A stretch of DNA of 52,314 bases from a virus. The stretch covers positions 1-52,314 of the IMG/VR virus record IMGVR_UViG_3300008107_000436. One strand, 5' to 3'. The notes under the pieces were generated by a model. The model was not told where the DNA came from, did not search any database, and saw only the letters and a list, made by a program, of their open reading frames with translations. The position numbers were made by a program, and so were the translations under genes. Below are positions 27,198 to 37,000 of this stretch, one piece after another. Position 1 is the first letter of the stretch, and each line of letters opens with the position of its first letter.

Positions 27198-28199
27198 TTA
27201 ATTTTTGTTTGTGTTTCTTTTTTCTTTTCTGGTAAGTTTCATAAATGGTCGGAGGAAATTTACCCACGCTTCATCGTTTTTGGGTAGATACTTGAAAAGG
27301 CCGTCCTCCATCATCATCCTCATCAAGTTTTTGTGACCACGGTCAGTTGGGTCGATTGTGTCTGTAATCATTTGCTCTACAAGTACCTTACCCTCTTCAG
27401 TGATTAAAGGGTTGTGTAAATCGACTATTTTTTTGTTTGTTTCGAAGAATTGTTCTCCAAATGTACCATTTTTAGTTTTACCAATCAAAATATTCACCAA
27501 TGCCTTTGGTTTTTTCTTTTGCTCAATATTTCGTGCATTATCTAATATTTCCTCGATAGTGCATGATTTTTCCAACATTTGAGGAAATAACTTAACCAAA
27601 GTTTTTTCTCCCAACATTTCAATACCATCTATGTTGTCGGACTTATCTCCAGTCAAAATTTTGGTTAATAAAACATTTTGGTGGGGTATGTTGACCTTGT
27701 TGATTGTAATCATGTCTCCATACCTATAATATTGTTTGGAGGTCGGAGAATAGATTGTAACTCGTTCTGATATGAGTTGTGTTAAATCCTTGTCAGCAGA
27801 AAATATTATTACATTCTCATTGACTGAAATTTTGGTATAATACGCAATAAGATCGTCAGCTTCATTGTTTGTCATTTCTACCTGACGAACAAATATTTCT
27901 TCGAGATATTGTTTAACTCTCGATTTCTGTTGCAGATATGACTCGTACTTAAACTCGTTCATATCTTGCCTACGATTTGATTTGTATTGGGGATAAATTG
28001 ATTTTCGTACCGAGGAATTGGAAGAACCATCCCAAAACACAACAACCTTGTCGTGATTGTGTTCTTCCAAAAACTTTCTTAAGATATTAATAAAGTGATA
28101 GATTCCACCTAAGTGGTCTCCATCACTATAAAAATCTTTTACTCCGTGAAATCCAATTTTGAACAGATTGTCTCCGTCAACTAATAACGTTTTAATCAC
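27198..28199 (-). CDS. rnh: 5'-3' exonuclease/flap endonuclease, T4 RNase H-like
   Basis: 333 aa (T4 RNase H 305 aa), GTG start at 28199. N-terminal LLVDGDNLFKIGFHG carries the first metal-binding Asp. VVVFWDGSSNSSVRKSIYPQ and YKSNRR match the conserved FEN/PIN segment. EADDLIAYY and IFSADKDLTQLI provide the acidic metal ligands, and LTGDKSDNIDGI is the helix-hairpin-helix-like motif with two further Asp. It likely removes RNA primers and 5' flaps during lagging-strand synthesis. It lies between UvsX and the unknown 150-aa gene. All catalytic acids are visible, so activity is expected. Confidence 0.92.
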   Translation of the reverse strand: MIKTLLVDGDNLFKIGFHGVKDFYSDGDHLGGIYHFINILRKFLEEHNHDKVVVFWDGSSNSSVRKSIYPQYKSNRRQDMNEFKYESYLQQKSRVKQYLEEIFVRQVEMTNNEADDLIAYYTKISVNENVIIFSADKDLTQLISERVTIYSPTSKQYYRYGDMITINKVNIPHQNVLLTKILTGDKSDNIDGIEMLGEKTLVKLFPQMLEKSCTIEEILDNARNIEQKKKPKALVNILIGKTKNGTFGEQFFETNKKIVDLHNPLITEEGKVLVEQMITDTIDPTDRGHKNLMRMMMEDGLFKYLPKNDEAWVNFLRPFMKLTRKEKRNTNKN

Positions 28200-28228
28200 A
28201 ACTCGTGATTTAAGTGTGGAACAATAAA

Positions 28229-29230
28229 CTAATCTTCTTTTTCTTCTCTTAAGGTGAAGTCACCATCTGCACCGATTATGTCTTTCCAATAATCAGCGTA
28301 TTCTTTTTTATAAGCTTCAATGGATGTCTTTTCTTCTGAAGCTTCTTTACCCGCTAAGAATCCATGAGGTGTTACAATGATTTTACCATCCTCATATCCC
28401 AAACCATTGATGTGGTTTTTTAACACCGATACTTTCGTTCTTGTTGCAAATTTCACACTTCGTTTGTCTTTTGTTGCGGTAATTTTATTGGTTCCCGCAC
28501 CTTTTTGATTTCCAAACAAAAATACTAATGATGAGTTCAACCATATTGCTTCACCACCCTTAGCTTTAATTTTTGGTTGACCGAATGGATTATCAGGTAA
28601 TTCAACCCATGGTTGATTAACTATCACTAAAGTGTTTTCATACTTCGAATCAGCTTTACGAGAACCTGAAATACGTTGATTTATTCCCATTCCGATTTTG
28701 TCTGCTAAAGTTGATGCATTGTGTTGTTTACCACCCTTTCCTTCAAAGGTCATTTTGCAAGGGACAGAACCAACTGAATCCCACAAAAACAACAAACTAT
28801 AGTCTAACTCACCCTTTTCTTGAGCATCCAACAAACTATTGATGTAATCTGTAATCTGTTCAATGTAATCAAAATTATTATTGAAGATGTAAAACCCATC
28901 CCAATCCAACTCACCTGTTTCCTCATCTACAACTTCTTCGCATTGGAAACCCATAAGTTTGGCATGTTCGAAACTCCACTTTTGTTCTGTGATTATGAAC
29001 ACAGGAAGTATACCCTTCTTTTGAGCATCTACCGCAGTTTTTACCAAAGCTGTAGTTTTACCAGTATCTGAATGACCTAAGAACATGTTAAGATGTCCAA
29101 CTGCGGGGCCAGGAAGTCCAACTGCATCTAAAAAATCAGGTCCTAAATCAAAGAATCTTTGAGGTTTATATTTTGCTGAAGTTGAAAATTTTTTCTTCAG
29201 AGTTTCGAAATCATTTTTTTTGATTGCCAT
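28229..29230 (-). CDS. uvsX: UvsX/RecA-like recombinase
   Basis: 333 aa (T4 UvsX 391 aa), ATG at 29230. Walker A is GHSDTGKTTALV (near residue 52), Walker B LLFLWDSVGSVP, and the L2-region equivalent lies around GGEAIWLNSSLVF. FFDLGPDFLDAVGLPGPAVG is the usual lead-in of UvsX. It forms filaments on single-stranded DNA and drives strand exchange in recombination-dependent replication. It works with gp32, encoded directly upstream. The C-terminus is acidic (FTLREEKED). Confidence 0.93.
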   Translation of the reverse strand: MAIKKNDFETLKKKFSTSAKYKPQRFFDLGPDFLDAVGLPGPAVGHLNMFLGHSDTGKTTALVKTAVDAQKKGILPVFIITEQKWSFEHAKLMGFQCEEVVDEETGELDWDGFYIFNNNFDYIEQITDYINSLLDAQEKGELDYSLLFLWDSVGSVPCKMTFEGKGGKQHNASTLADKIGMGINQRISGSRKADSKYENTLVIVNQPWVELPDNPFGQPKIKAKGGEAIWLNSSLVFLFGNQKGAGTNKITATKDKRSVKFATRTKVSVLKNHINGLGYEDGKIIVTPHGFLAGKEASEEKTSIEAYKKEYADYWKDIIGADGDFTLREEKED

Positions 29231-29242
29231 AAAAGATTTGTA

Positions 29243-29272
29243 TAAAACTCGGATACGAAACGTACCCGAGTT
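29243..29272 (-). terminator. Terminator after gp32-like gene
   Basis: Stem AACTCGG/CCGAGTT (29246-29252 with 29266-29272), continued after one mismatch by TACG/CGTA with a 3-nt loop, followed by a short T-run on the minus strand. It lies 10 nt after the gp32 stop and 12 nt before the uvsX start. Confidence 0.65.
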
Positions 29273-29282
29273 GAGTTAATAA

Positions 29283-30113
29283 TTAGAAAGGTAAATCTCC
29301 ATCAGGTTCGTCACCTGCTTGAGGATCTACGTAAGAAGATGATTTCTTACTTCCTCCTCCGATGAATGTTTCTTCAACAGAACTATCACCATAGACATAT
29401 CCACCTTTGTCAGAGTCCCACTTAGGAGTTTCTCCTCTTGCGATTGCTTCAAGATATTCGACAGGTTTTTTGGAATATACATCCAACCATGTCAATTCAT
29501 CTTCCATCCAAGCTTTTGCTTGTTGTGTATCTTCATGTACAGGACTTGGGTCATCGTACATAATAGTGGAAACTGTAGTATATTCTTTACCTTTTGGAGT
29601 CTTTGCCTTGGCAAGTTCAATAATCAAATCTCTACCTTTTGTTGGGTCAGTGATGTCTCCTTTGTTTCTCCAAATCGGAATAATTTTGTCAAGAATACCA
29701 TCGTTTTTGAAGTTATGTTTGAATCTCCAAAATTTTGGTCCATCCTCTTCGTGGTCTCTATCAATAACTTTTACAATGTAAAACTTACGAGACTTATATT
29801 GTTTTGCCAACTCTTTGTCAGATTCTTTACCAGTTGACATCAATTCTTCATAAACCTCATTTAGAGGTGATCTTTCATTGTCATTTTTTCCTGGATCGTA
29901 GAATTTCTGCCATTGTCCTCCAACTTGGATTTCGTGATACCAAGCTTCCTTGAAAGGAGAAGACCCATCTGTTGTAGGGAGAATTCTCACTTTTCTTTGT
30001 CCTGATTTCTCTTTATCTCCTAAGATTAAAGCGAAATACTTTTTCATTCTTTCGTCTTGCGACATTTTCGATTGGGCCCCGCCCCCTTGCTGATTTTTTT
30101 CGTACTGTGCCAA
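29283..30113 (-). CDS. 32: Single-stranded DNA-binding protein, gp32-like
   Basis: 276 aa from TTG at 30113; ATG at 30065 (MSQDERMKKYFALI, 260 aa) is an equally credible start. The core (QRKVRILPTTDGSSPFKEAW, then RKFYIVKVIDRDHEEDGPKF) has the gp32 OB-fold layout. A flexible Gly/Ser region leads to the acidic tail ending DGDLPF, which typically recruits partner proteins. The protein has no cysteine at all, so the zinc site of T4 gp32 (His plus three Cys) is absent. Its mRNA ends in a strong hairpin (29243-29272), and the upstream gene's terminator ends at its start, suggesting its own promoter nearby or inside that hairpin region. Confidence 0.85.
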   Translation of the reverse strand: MAQYEKNQQGGGAQSKMSQDERMKKYFALILGDKEKSGQRKVRILPTTDGSSPFKEAWYHEIQVGGQWQKFYDPGKNDNERSPLNEVYEELMSTGKESDKELAKQYKSRKFYIVKVIDRDHEEDGPKFWRFKHNFKNDGILDKIIPIWRNKGDITDPTKGRDLIIELAKAKTPKGKEYTTVSTIMYDDPSPVHEDTQQAKAWMEDELTWLDVYSKKPVEYLEAIARGETPKWDSDKGGYVYGDSSVEETFIGGGSKKSSSYVDPQAGDEPDGDLPF

Positions 30114-30139
30114 TAAAAAAGGAACCCTGAGGTTCCTTT
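30112..30139 (-). terminator. Terminator after 221-aa gene, abutting gp32 start
   Basis: Stem AAAGGAACC/GGTTCCTTT (30118-30126 with 30131-30139), 4-nt loop, then T-run on the minus strand. The T-run runs into the TTG start of the gp32-like gene. Confidence 0.75.
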
Positions 30140-30158
30140 CAAATTGGTTGGTTTAGAA

Positions 30159-30824
30159 TTATCTGAATGATGTCTTATATACATCTCTCTCTAAACCTCC
30201 GTTTGGTTGGAATGAGTTTTTGATATCATTAACATTAATATCAGTCACCTCGTCGGCAGTCAAAACATAATCATTTTTTCCTGTTAATTCCATTTCTTCT
30301 TGTTTGTCGTCAAAAAATTGTGAAAGTTTTTGACTGAAAGGATATGAATCATATGTTCTCAATTCCAATTTCTCTTGTGGAGTTTTTTCTCTGTACTGTT
30401 CGATTTTATTCTCAAGTGAATTAAGTTTGTTCATAATGTTGTCCATTTCTCCCAACTTAGATTGTAAATCATTAAGTTGATTGAAAAGGTTGTTGAAGTA
30501 CTCTTCTTGTTTTGTCTCAATATTTTTTTGTGAATCAACTAAGTCTGTTATTTCTAATTCCTCAGTTCCTGATTCTGTTTCTTGCGATTCTCCCTCATCA
30601 TCAATTTTTTCAACATCTGGATCGGAATCAACATCTATTGGTTGAGGTTCAGTTGTTGGTGCTGGTGGAGGTGTAGCATCAGATGGTGCTGGTGCAGGTG
30701 CCGCAGCAGGTTCAGGTGTTAAAGCCGCTAAAGCATCCTCTTCAGCTCCAGCTTGTTCCAAAATATATCGATTAATTTTGTTGTGTCTCTCGATTTCCCT
30801 GAGAATTTTTTTATCTAAACTCAT
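30159..30824 (-). CDS. Unknown protein: Ala/Pro linker plus coiled coil
   Basis: 221 aa, ATG at 30824, 3 nt after the upstream stop. A short charged helix (residues 1-35) is followed by an Ala/Pro-rich stretch (about 36-62) and a strongly acidic stretch (about 63-95). A likely coiled coil comes next (about 97-150, with heptad-like NLFNQLNDLQSKLGEM). The rest is a charged C-terminal region ending DVYKTSFR. No family recognised. It could be a scaffold-like or assembly protein, or part of the baseplate hub region by position. A terminator follows. Confidence 0.7.
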   Translation of the reverse strand: MSLDKKILREIERHNKINRYILEQAGAEEDALAALTPEPAAAPAPAPSDATPPPAPTTEPQPIDVDSDPDVEKIDDEGESQETESGTEELEITDLVDSQKNIETKQEEYFNNLFNQLNDLQSKLGEMDNIMNKLNSLENKIEQYREKTPQEKLELRTYDSYPFSQKLSQFFDDKQEEMELTGKNDYVLTADEVTDINVNDIKNSFQPNGGLERDVYKTSFR

Positions 30825-30827
30825 TTT

Positions 30828-31052
30828 TTATCCGTTTAATAATGTTTTTATTCCGTTTGCAGTCTCAACTCTAACTCGTCTGTTGGCTGTGGTTTGATGA
30901 CCAGCTCTTTCAATGAGACCATCTCTTTCTCGAACTGTATAACAATCACCTGTGTCCAAATCACAAACTTGTTTTGTTCCATCTCCGTTGTCTTCCTGAG
31001 AAAATCTTACTGATTTACCAAGATAATTATCTAATGCTGATTTAATGTTCAT
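30828..31052 (-). CDS. Small unknown protein
   Basis: 74 aa from ATG at 31052 (MNIKSALDNYLGKSVRFSQE). The frame stays open further upstream into the end of the giant gene, but this ATG is preferred. It lies 31 nt after that gene's stop and 14 nt after a TATTTAT motif. The middle reads QVCDLDTGDCYTVRERDGLI, with two Cys that could form a small loop. Basic C-terminal half. Function unknown. Confidence 0.7.
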   Translation of the reverse strand: MNIKSALDNYLGKSVRFSQEDNGDGTKQVCDLDTGDCYTVRERDGLIERAGHQTTANRRVRVETANGIKTLLNG

Positions 31053-31066
31053 AAGAATCTTTTTAT

Positions 31067-31073
31067 ATAAATA
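31067..31073 (-). promoter_or_regulatory. TATTTAT late-type motif before 74-aa gene
   Basis: Coding-strand ATATTTATATAA, 14 nt before the ATG at 31052. It supports that start over an upstream one inside the giant gene. Confidence 0.45.
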
Positions 31074-31083
31074 TGTTGTTATG

Positions 31084-34000
31084 CTATAAAGTGAATGAAT
31101 TACTTGTAGCGGTAAACGTACCATTATTGTTTGCATTTACATAAACAACCGATAAAACAAGTCGTTGAGTAGAATTGACATCAATCACGTTAGTGTATTT
31201 TGTGTCCGAATTATTTGTTATGGTTATGTTTAATGGAGTAGTTTGGTTCGTTGAAGTGGCAACAAAAACTTTAGAAATTATACAACGTGGGCAATTGAAT
31301 CTGAAAGTAACAAACCCACCATCAGGTTTTCTAATATTATAATACAGCGGACCTTGGTAAGGTGGTAATGCAACATCGTTACTTCTCTGAATAAATGATA
31401 ATGAACCTTCGGGTTGTACACCCGTTTCAGAAGATGGAATTATAATTCTGAATCTTTCTGATTTATAACTATTTTTAGGATTCTTTATTTTATCCTCAGG
31501 TATTGCCGTCAGAAGAATTGAGGCGTTCATTTCTAATCTCTTTCCTTTTTCCATTTCGATTAAGTCCTTGAACTCCGCATCAATGAATTGTTGTCTTGTG
31601 ATAGAAAAAGTTTGACCGTCAGACGATACAAATCCTAAAAGTTGGGAAGATTGAGAACTTTCAATCGAGCTTCGAGTAACTGTATTATTTGAGCCCACTT
31701 CAATTGAATCAAAAGTATAAGTGTATTCGACTTGAGGGTTTATTTTCCATACCCCACCTACATAATCATTCTGGTCAATTTTTACAGTTAAAATTTCAGT
31801 GCCGAGCTCATTATTAATTTTTTCAGAAACAAACATAGGTGGGTTAAGCATCGTATCTTGGAGGTTTGAACTTCCTCCAATTTTCTCTTGTTCTGAAATT
31901 GGTACAACCTCCGTTTTACCAACATTTTCGTTTCCACCTGCAGATGATACAGTAACATTTTTTAATGTCGGATTGAATGTAAAATCAACCAAACTTTCAA
32001 ATGTCCCATATTCAGTTGTCACACTTATTCTTCCTGTAGCAACATCTTGCCCTTCAGGTATTTCGATATTAGGTAAGTTGAATCTTAAAGTTTCAGAATT
32101 GAATACTGTAATATCTTTCAGTTCTACGTCTTTATTAATCACTCTGACAGATTTTACTGATTCAAAGTTTCTTCCGTTGACTTGAACAATGGTTCCTGTA
32201 TATCCAGCTGCAGGTGAGAATGTTGATACAACTGGTGGTGGGCAAGTCTGACCAACTTCAGGTGGAATCGGAGATGGTGTAGGTGTCACGGATGGTGAAC
32301 TGGTTTCGGTGTCAGATTCTTTGTTTGTTTTGTCTAACTCAATTGATTTATTTTTACTTATCAATCCAATTTGAGTTGCTGACGCTAAAGCTTTAGTGAA
32401 TGTATCTCTAGTTTGTTTGAACTCAGAGTAATTTGTGTTGTAATATTCTTCGGAAATATTATTTTTCGGCCAAAAACAAACATAGTATTTTGCTAATCCG
32501 AGTCTAATTATCCTCTCTTTATTACTTAACAATCTTCCACGCATGAAATTTATGTAAGAATCTAAAGAGTCAAAATGAGCAATAGGTTCTGATGAAGTTG
32601 TTGATGGATTAGTTCTAATATTTACGCAAGTGTAATTTCTATTTTTTGAGAATTCACTAACTGATTCCGACCAATCTATACTTAAAGATATATTTGCTAA
32701 ATTATTGTTCACCGCATAAAAATTACCAAGCCCTGAGTTTGAGTCTTGTTGGTATGTTCTGATATAAGAAATACAATAAATGATAGTTTGTAAATCAACG
32801 TCATTTGGAAGAATCCTTCTTAACGCATTGGCAAAATCAGTTGGTGTGACCCCACTAAATTGTGAAGTAACAGGAACATAACCAGGAGATGCGTTAAGGT
32901 AAACTTCACTTGTAATTTTGAGAGTACACGAGTTAGTTGTGTCCAAAGTGTTCTCAGCTTTTTGCACGACTTCTGTGGATTTTATATTATTAGTTGTACC
33001 TGATTTTGACGGTTCATCTTTGTTAATCAGGAGCAATTCTTCCAATTGAGTAATTAAATTTTGGTTAATACTTTGTAGGAAACTATCAATAGCAGGTAAG
33101 TCATAAATTCCTTGTCTTACCCCATCGAATGTAGTTTGGAAAGTTCCTGGTTGAATTGAATGACTTACGTCAGTAATCATGTAAGGACCATTGAACATCG
33201 GAACGTGTCTCAAATTAAAATACATTGTTGGTTGTAAAAGTGCATTACCCAAACTAACAACAGATGCTTTGTAAGACCTTTGTTTATAAAGATTATATAA
33301 ACTCACATTTTGGGTTGCAACTGCACGTCCTGAACTTTGGTCAACCATATTCAGAGTTGTATTAATTACTTCTGAAGTCGCAACTCCATTATCTTGTGAA
33401 ACTGTGAAAGAATAAAATATATTTTGATTTCTCAGTCCAATGTCGACATTGAATCCAACAACTTTGTTTGATAAAGCCCAATCTTTTTTCCCTTGAATAT
33501 TTTCAATCAATGGGCTCTCCGAAGCTCTCCTTAGGTCAAATCCATCATCTCTGAATTTGAAATTTCCTTTAGGTAAATCCAAATATTGAGATGGTTTTCC
33601 AACATAGAAACATACCAATTTCGGTGAAGCATTTCTATAATCAACATCTAAAAATGTTCCCCAAAGATTATTTGCGAATTCTAACGAACCTTCAGGTTTC
33701 GGGGTTGTAACTCCAGTAACATCTTGAGCATTGTAAAAATTCACATAAGCTGGTAGTGGCATTACCGTGAAATTATTTTTGATTAATATTCCACTAATAA
33801 ATGTAAAAACACTCATCGCTTGATTCAATGAGTTTTTATTGAACATATCTTGTAAATCGAAAATGTCTATCAAGATAGTTTCACCAATATTTCGTGAAGC
33901 CCTATCCAAAAATAAAAAGTCTTCAAATAATGTTTTTGTTTTGTAATCTCCTCCAGCAATCCACTTATCATTCAACGCTTTGAAAACCTCATATATTTCA

Positions 34001-37000
34001 ACTTTACCCTGTTCCCCAGTTGTGACACTATTAATTGTTCTTTCGGGTAATTGTTGTTGCTCGGGTAATCCAATCGGTGGAGGTTGTCTTAAACCTGTAA
34101 GAACTCCGTTCAAGAAGTTGTTTTGTAAATCTGTTTCTCGTCTCAAATAATTCTCGAGTTGATTTTGGAATTGTAGTGCCGACAAATTTGGATTGTTCAA
34201 CTTTTGAGTTGCATACATTTTGATAATCGGAGCAAGTAATGTCACATTTTGGCTTGTAAATTCTATATTATTATCAACAAAGAAATCTGTGATATACGAA
34301 CCAAACTGACTATATCTAACATTACGAATGGTTGAAAACCCAACCTCAGTCTCTAAAGCAGTCCATGCAGTTGGATTTGCCGCTTGAGATTCAGCCAAAG
34401 TTACGTTTCCATTCAATGTTGGTAAAGTACCAGGTGCATAAGGTCTGAACGTGATAGGATCTACAACTTGTAGAGTATTATTATATGACAAGTAAGAATC
34501 GAAAATTCTTCTTTGATAAAATGATGGATTTCCAAATTTAAAAATTACATCATATTCCATAAAGGCTTTGATTCCACTTTGAAAAATTGTGTATTGATTA
34601 CCAATTGTATTGAAAAAATACGAATCCTCAGTTTCTCCTTCTTGTTTTCTTGGAACCGTCATCAAACTTCTGAATAATGATTGGAAATTTTTGAAATTGG
34701 AATTCACATCTACAGGTGACTGTCCAATAGCATTTGTTTGTCTTGTGAAAACATTGCCAATCGATTTACAGAAATTCAAAAATTCCAATTCAAAAGAATC
34801 CAATATTTTCTTTTCAAAAACTGAAAATACTTCTTCAATTTTTGTGTAGTTGTCTTGTGAAAGGAAGAACAAAGGAGTTTGTGTGTTTCCTGTATTGATA
34901 AAGTTGATGTAAGAATCTGGTTGGGGAAATGCAATTTGATTAGAATCAAAGTATCCATAGTTCGGTGCCGCCCATAAACATCGTACAGAACCATTGAATA
35001 CACTTGGATTATCCGTCAAGTCAACTATAGTTTCGGGAATAGTTGTTTGACCTGTGACACAAGCAATGCTTGCTTGGTTATAAGGTGTTCCAAATGAAGG
35101 TAAAACAAAATAATCAGCACCTACTGTATTATCTTCAGGCGCACACTCAATTGGAGCACTCGGAGTAACATTAGGTAATAATAACGACCAAGTTGTGAAT
35201 CTAAGATTTTTACCTTGTTGTTTTACATCAACTAAATTTGAAGAACTAAAGTTATGAATTTTTAGTCCTCCATTGAAACTATCTTGAATTTCTTTATTGG
35301 TATAATCTACATACAAATCGTATCCATTATAAAATACGTTAAAATCATTAATTAACTTCGGATAAAATCCGAGTTCCATATTTATTGATGCAACCCCTTC
35401 ACTCTGTAACTGCGTGCTTCTTGGAGCATCATCATATCTGAAATAGTATATTTGGGTTGTAGAACTTGTTGGAGGATAATAATTTCCAGCATAGTCAAAA
35501 TTTTTCCATGCCGTTTGTAAAATATCTACACTCGTTTCCTTATACTTTTTATATCTGTGCCAAATCGATCCATACTTCAAAATCCATGCATAAGGAAGTT
35601 TATGTATTGCACCAAACTTTTTTAACGATGATGATATATAATCCAAATCAGTTGTTACTCCATTTGAATATGATTTGTATTTTTCTCTTAAAGTTGCGAG
35701 TGGTAAAGAATTCAAGAACAAATATGCCGCTTGGATATAAGGGTAGGTGTTTCCAGAGATTCGAGAATTATATACACCGTTTTGTATTGCATTTATAAAG
35801 TATGGGGTGTTCAACATCGAAGTTGTACTTCGAAAATTTATCGCCCCTGTCGGAGTTACTCCCTGAACATATCCTTCAGTTGGGGCGAACTCATTCGGTG
35901 TTCTTGATAAGTAAAAGGCATTCAATCCAACAGGTCCATATGTCACGTTTGATGACAACCCTAACAAATCCAAATTTTGTGATGGATTTTGATTCAAAAG
36001 ATATGAAAAGTTGGTTACAGGTCTGTTGAAAGTATAATTGTAAACATCATTGAAATTAGAAATTATCTTCCTTGGTTCAAAAATTGTTAATGACCTTTTT
36101 GTATCGTAAACTTGATTACCAACTGCAGAATTACTTTGACTCAGATTATCCAAACACCAAGTTTGGTTCGTATAAGGTAGGGTGTCGACAATTAACGGGT
36201 CATTTGCCGCGTTCGAAATTAACTTTCGTAAAGCTTCAGACTTAGCAGTAGTTTGGGGTATTCTTCCCAATTCTAAAGTGTTCAAAATCGCAAAAGAATT
36301 TTCAGTTATTACTTTGATATACGGAGTAACAAAAAAATCTCTTATGTAATCTTGATATGCACGACCCGTTCCACTGTTAGAAATATTTCTGAGAAAATCG
36401 TTGTAGTTCGAAGAATTTAAATTGAAGTTTTTAAGTTTTAATGACAAGTATGGTGAACTGATTCCCAACTTGTTTTTTATGTTATTAACTTCGGTTTCAA
36501 TGTTCAACTTAATTAGTTCATCTATTTGATTACTATTTGCTCTTACAAGCCCTGAGTAATGTGAAGTTAGAAATTGTCTTTCCCATATTTCATAGAAAAA
36601 TTTTATTTCCTCTTTGTTAGAATACGCTAAACCATTTGATGGAAACTCGATTGCATTTATGTTGATTATATTCGTATCACTTTCATTATCTAAAGGGGGA
36701 GGTGCGGTCGGGTTTTGGAATTTTTGTGTCAACCCCCTCATATACTCTTCCACAAACTCAACTTCAGGCCATTTGTCATACAAATAACCTTGTGTCAAAT
36801 CTACAACCGAAGGGTCTCCAATATATTTAAGTTGAAATCTACCTTTTTTATCTTCTGGTGTTTCAACAAAGAATTGAGGCCATGGATAGACTGGAATTTG
36901 TGAGTTCTCAGCATTCACATCTAACTCGTTTTCCCCAAACAAAGAAAGTGGGTCTCTTACAACTTGTCCTACATTTTCAGTATTTGGTGCTGATGTAGTA

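Noticed and set aside
31053-31136. An upstream extension of the 74-aa gene (102-codon version)
   Set aside because: The extension overlaps the end of the giant gene and would bypass the TATTTAT motif; the ATG at 31052 has the typical spacing.
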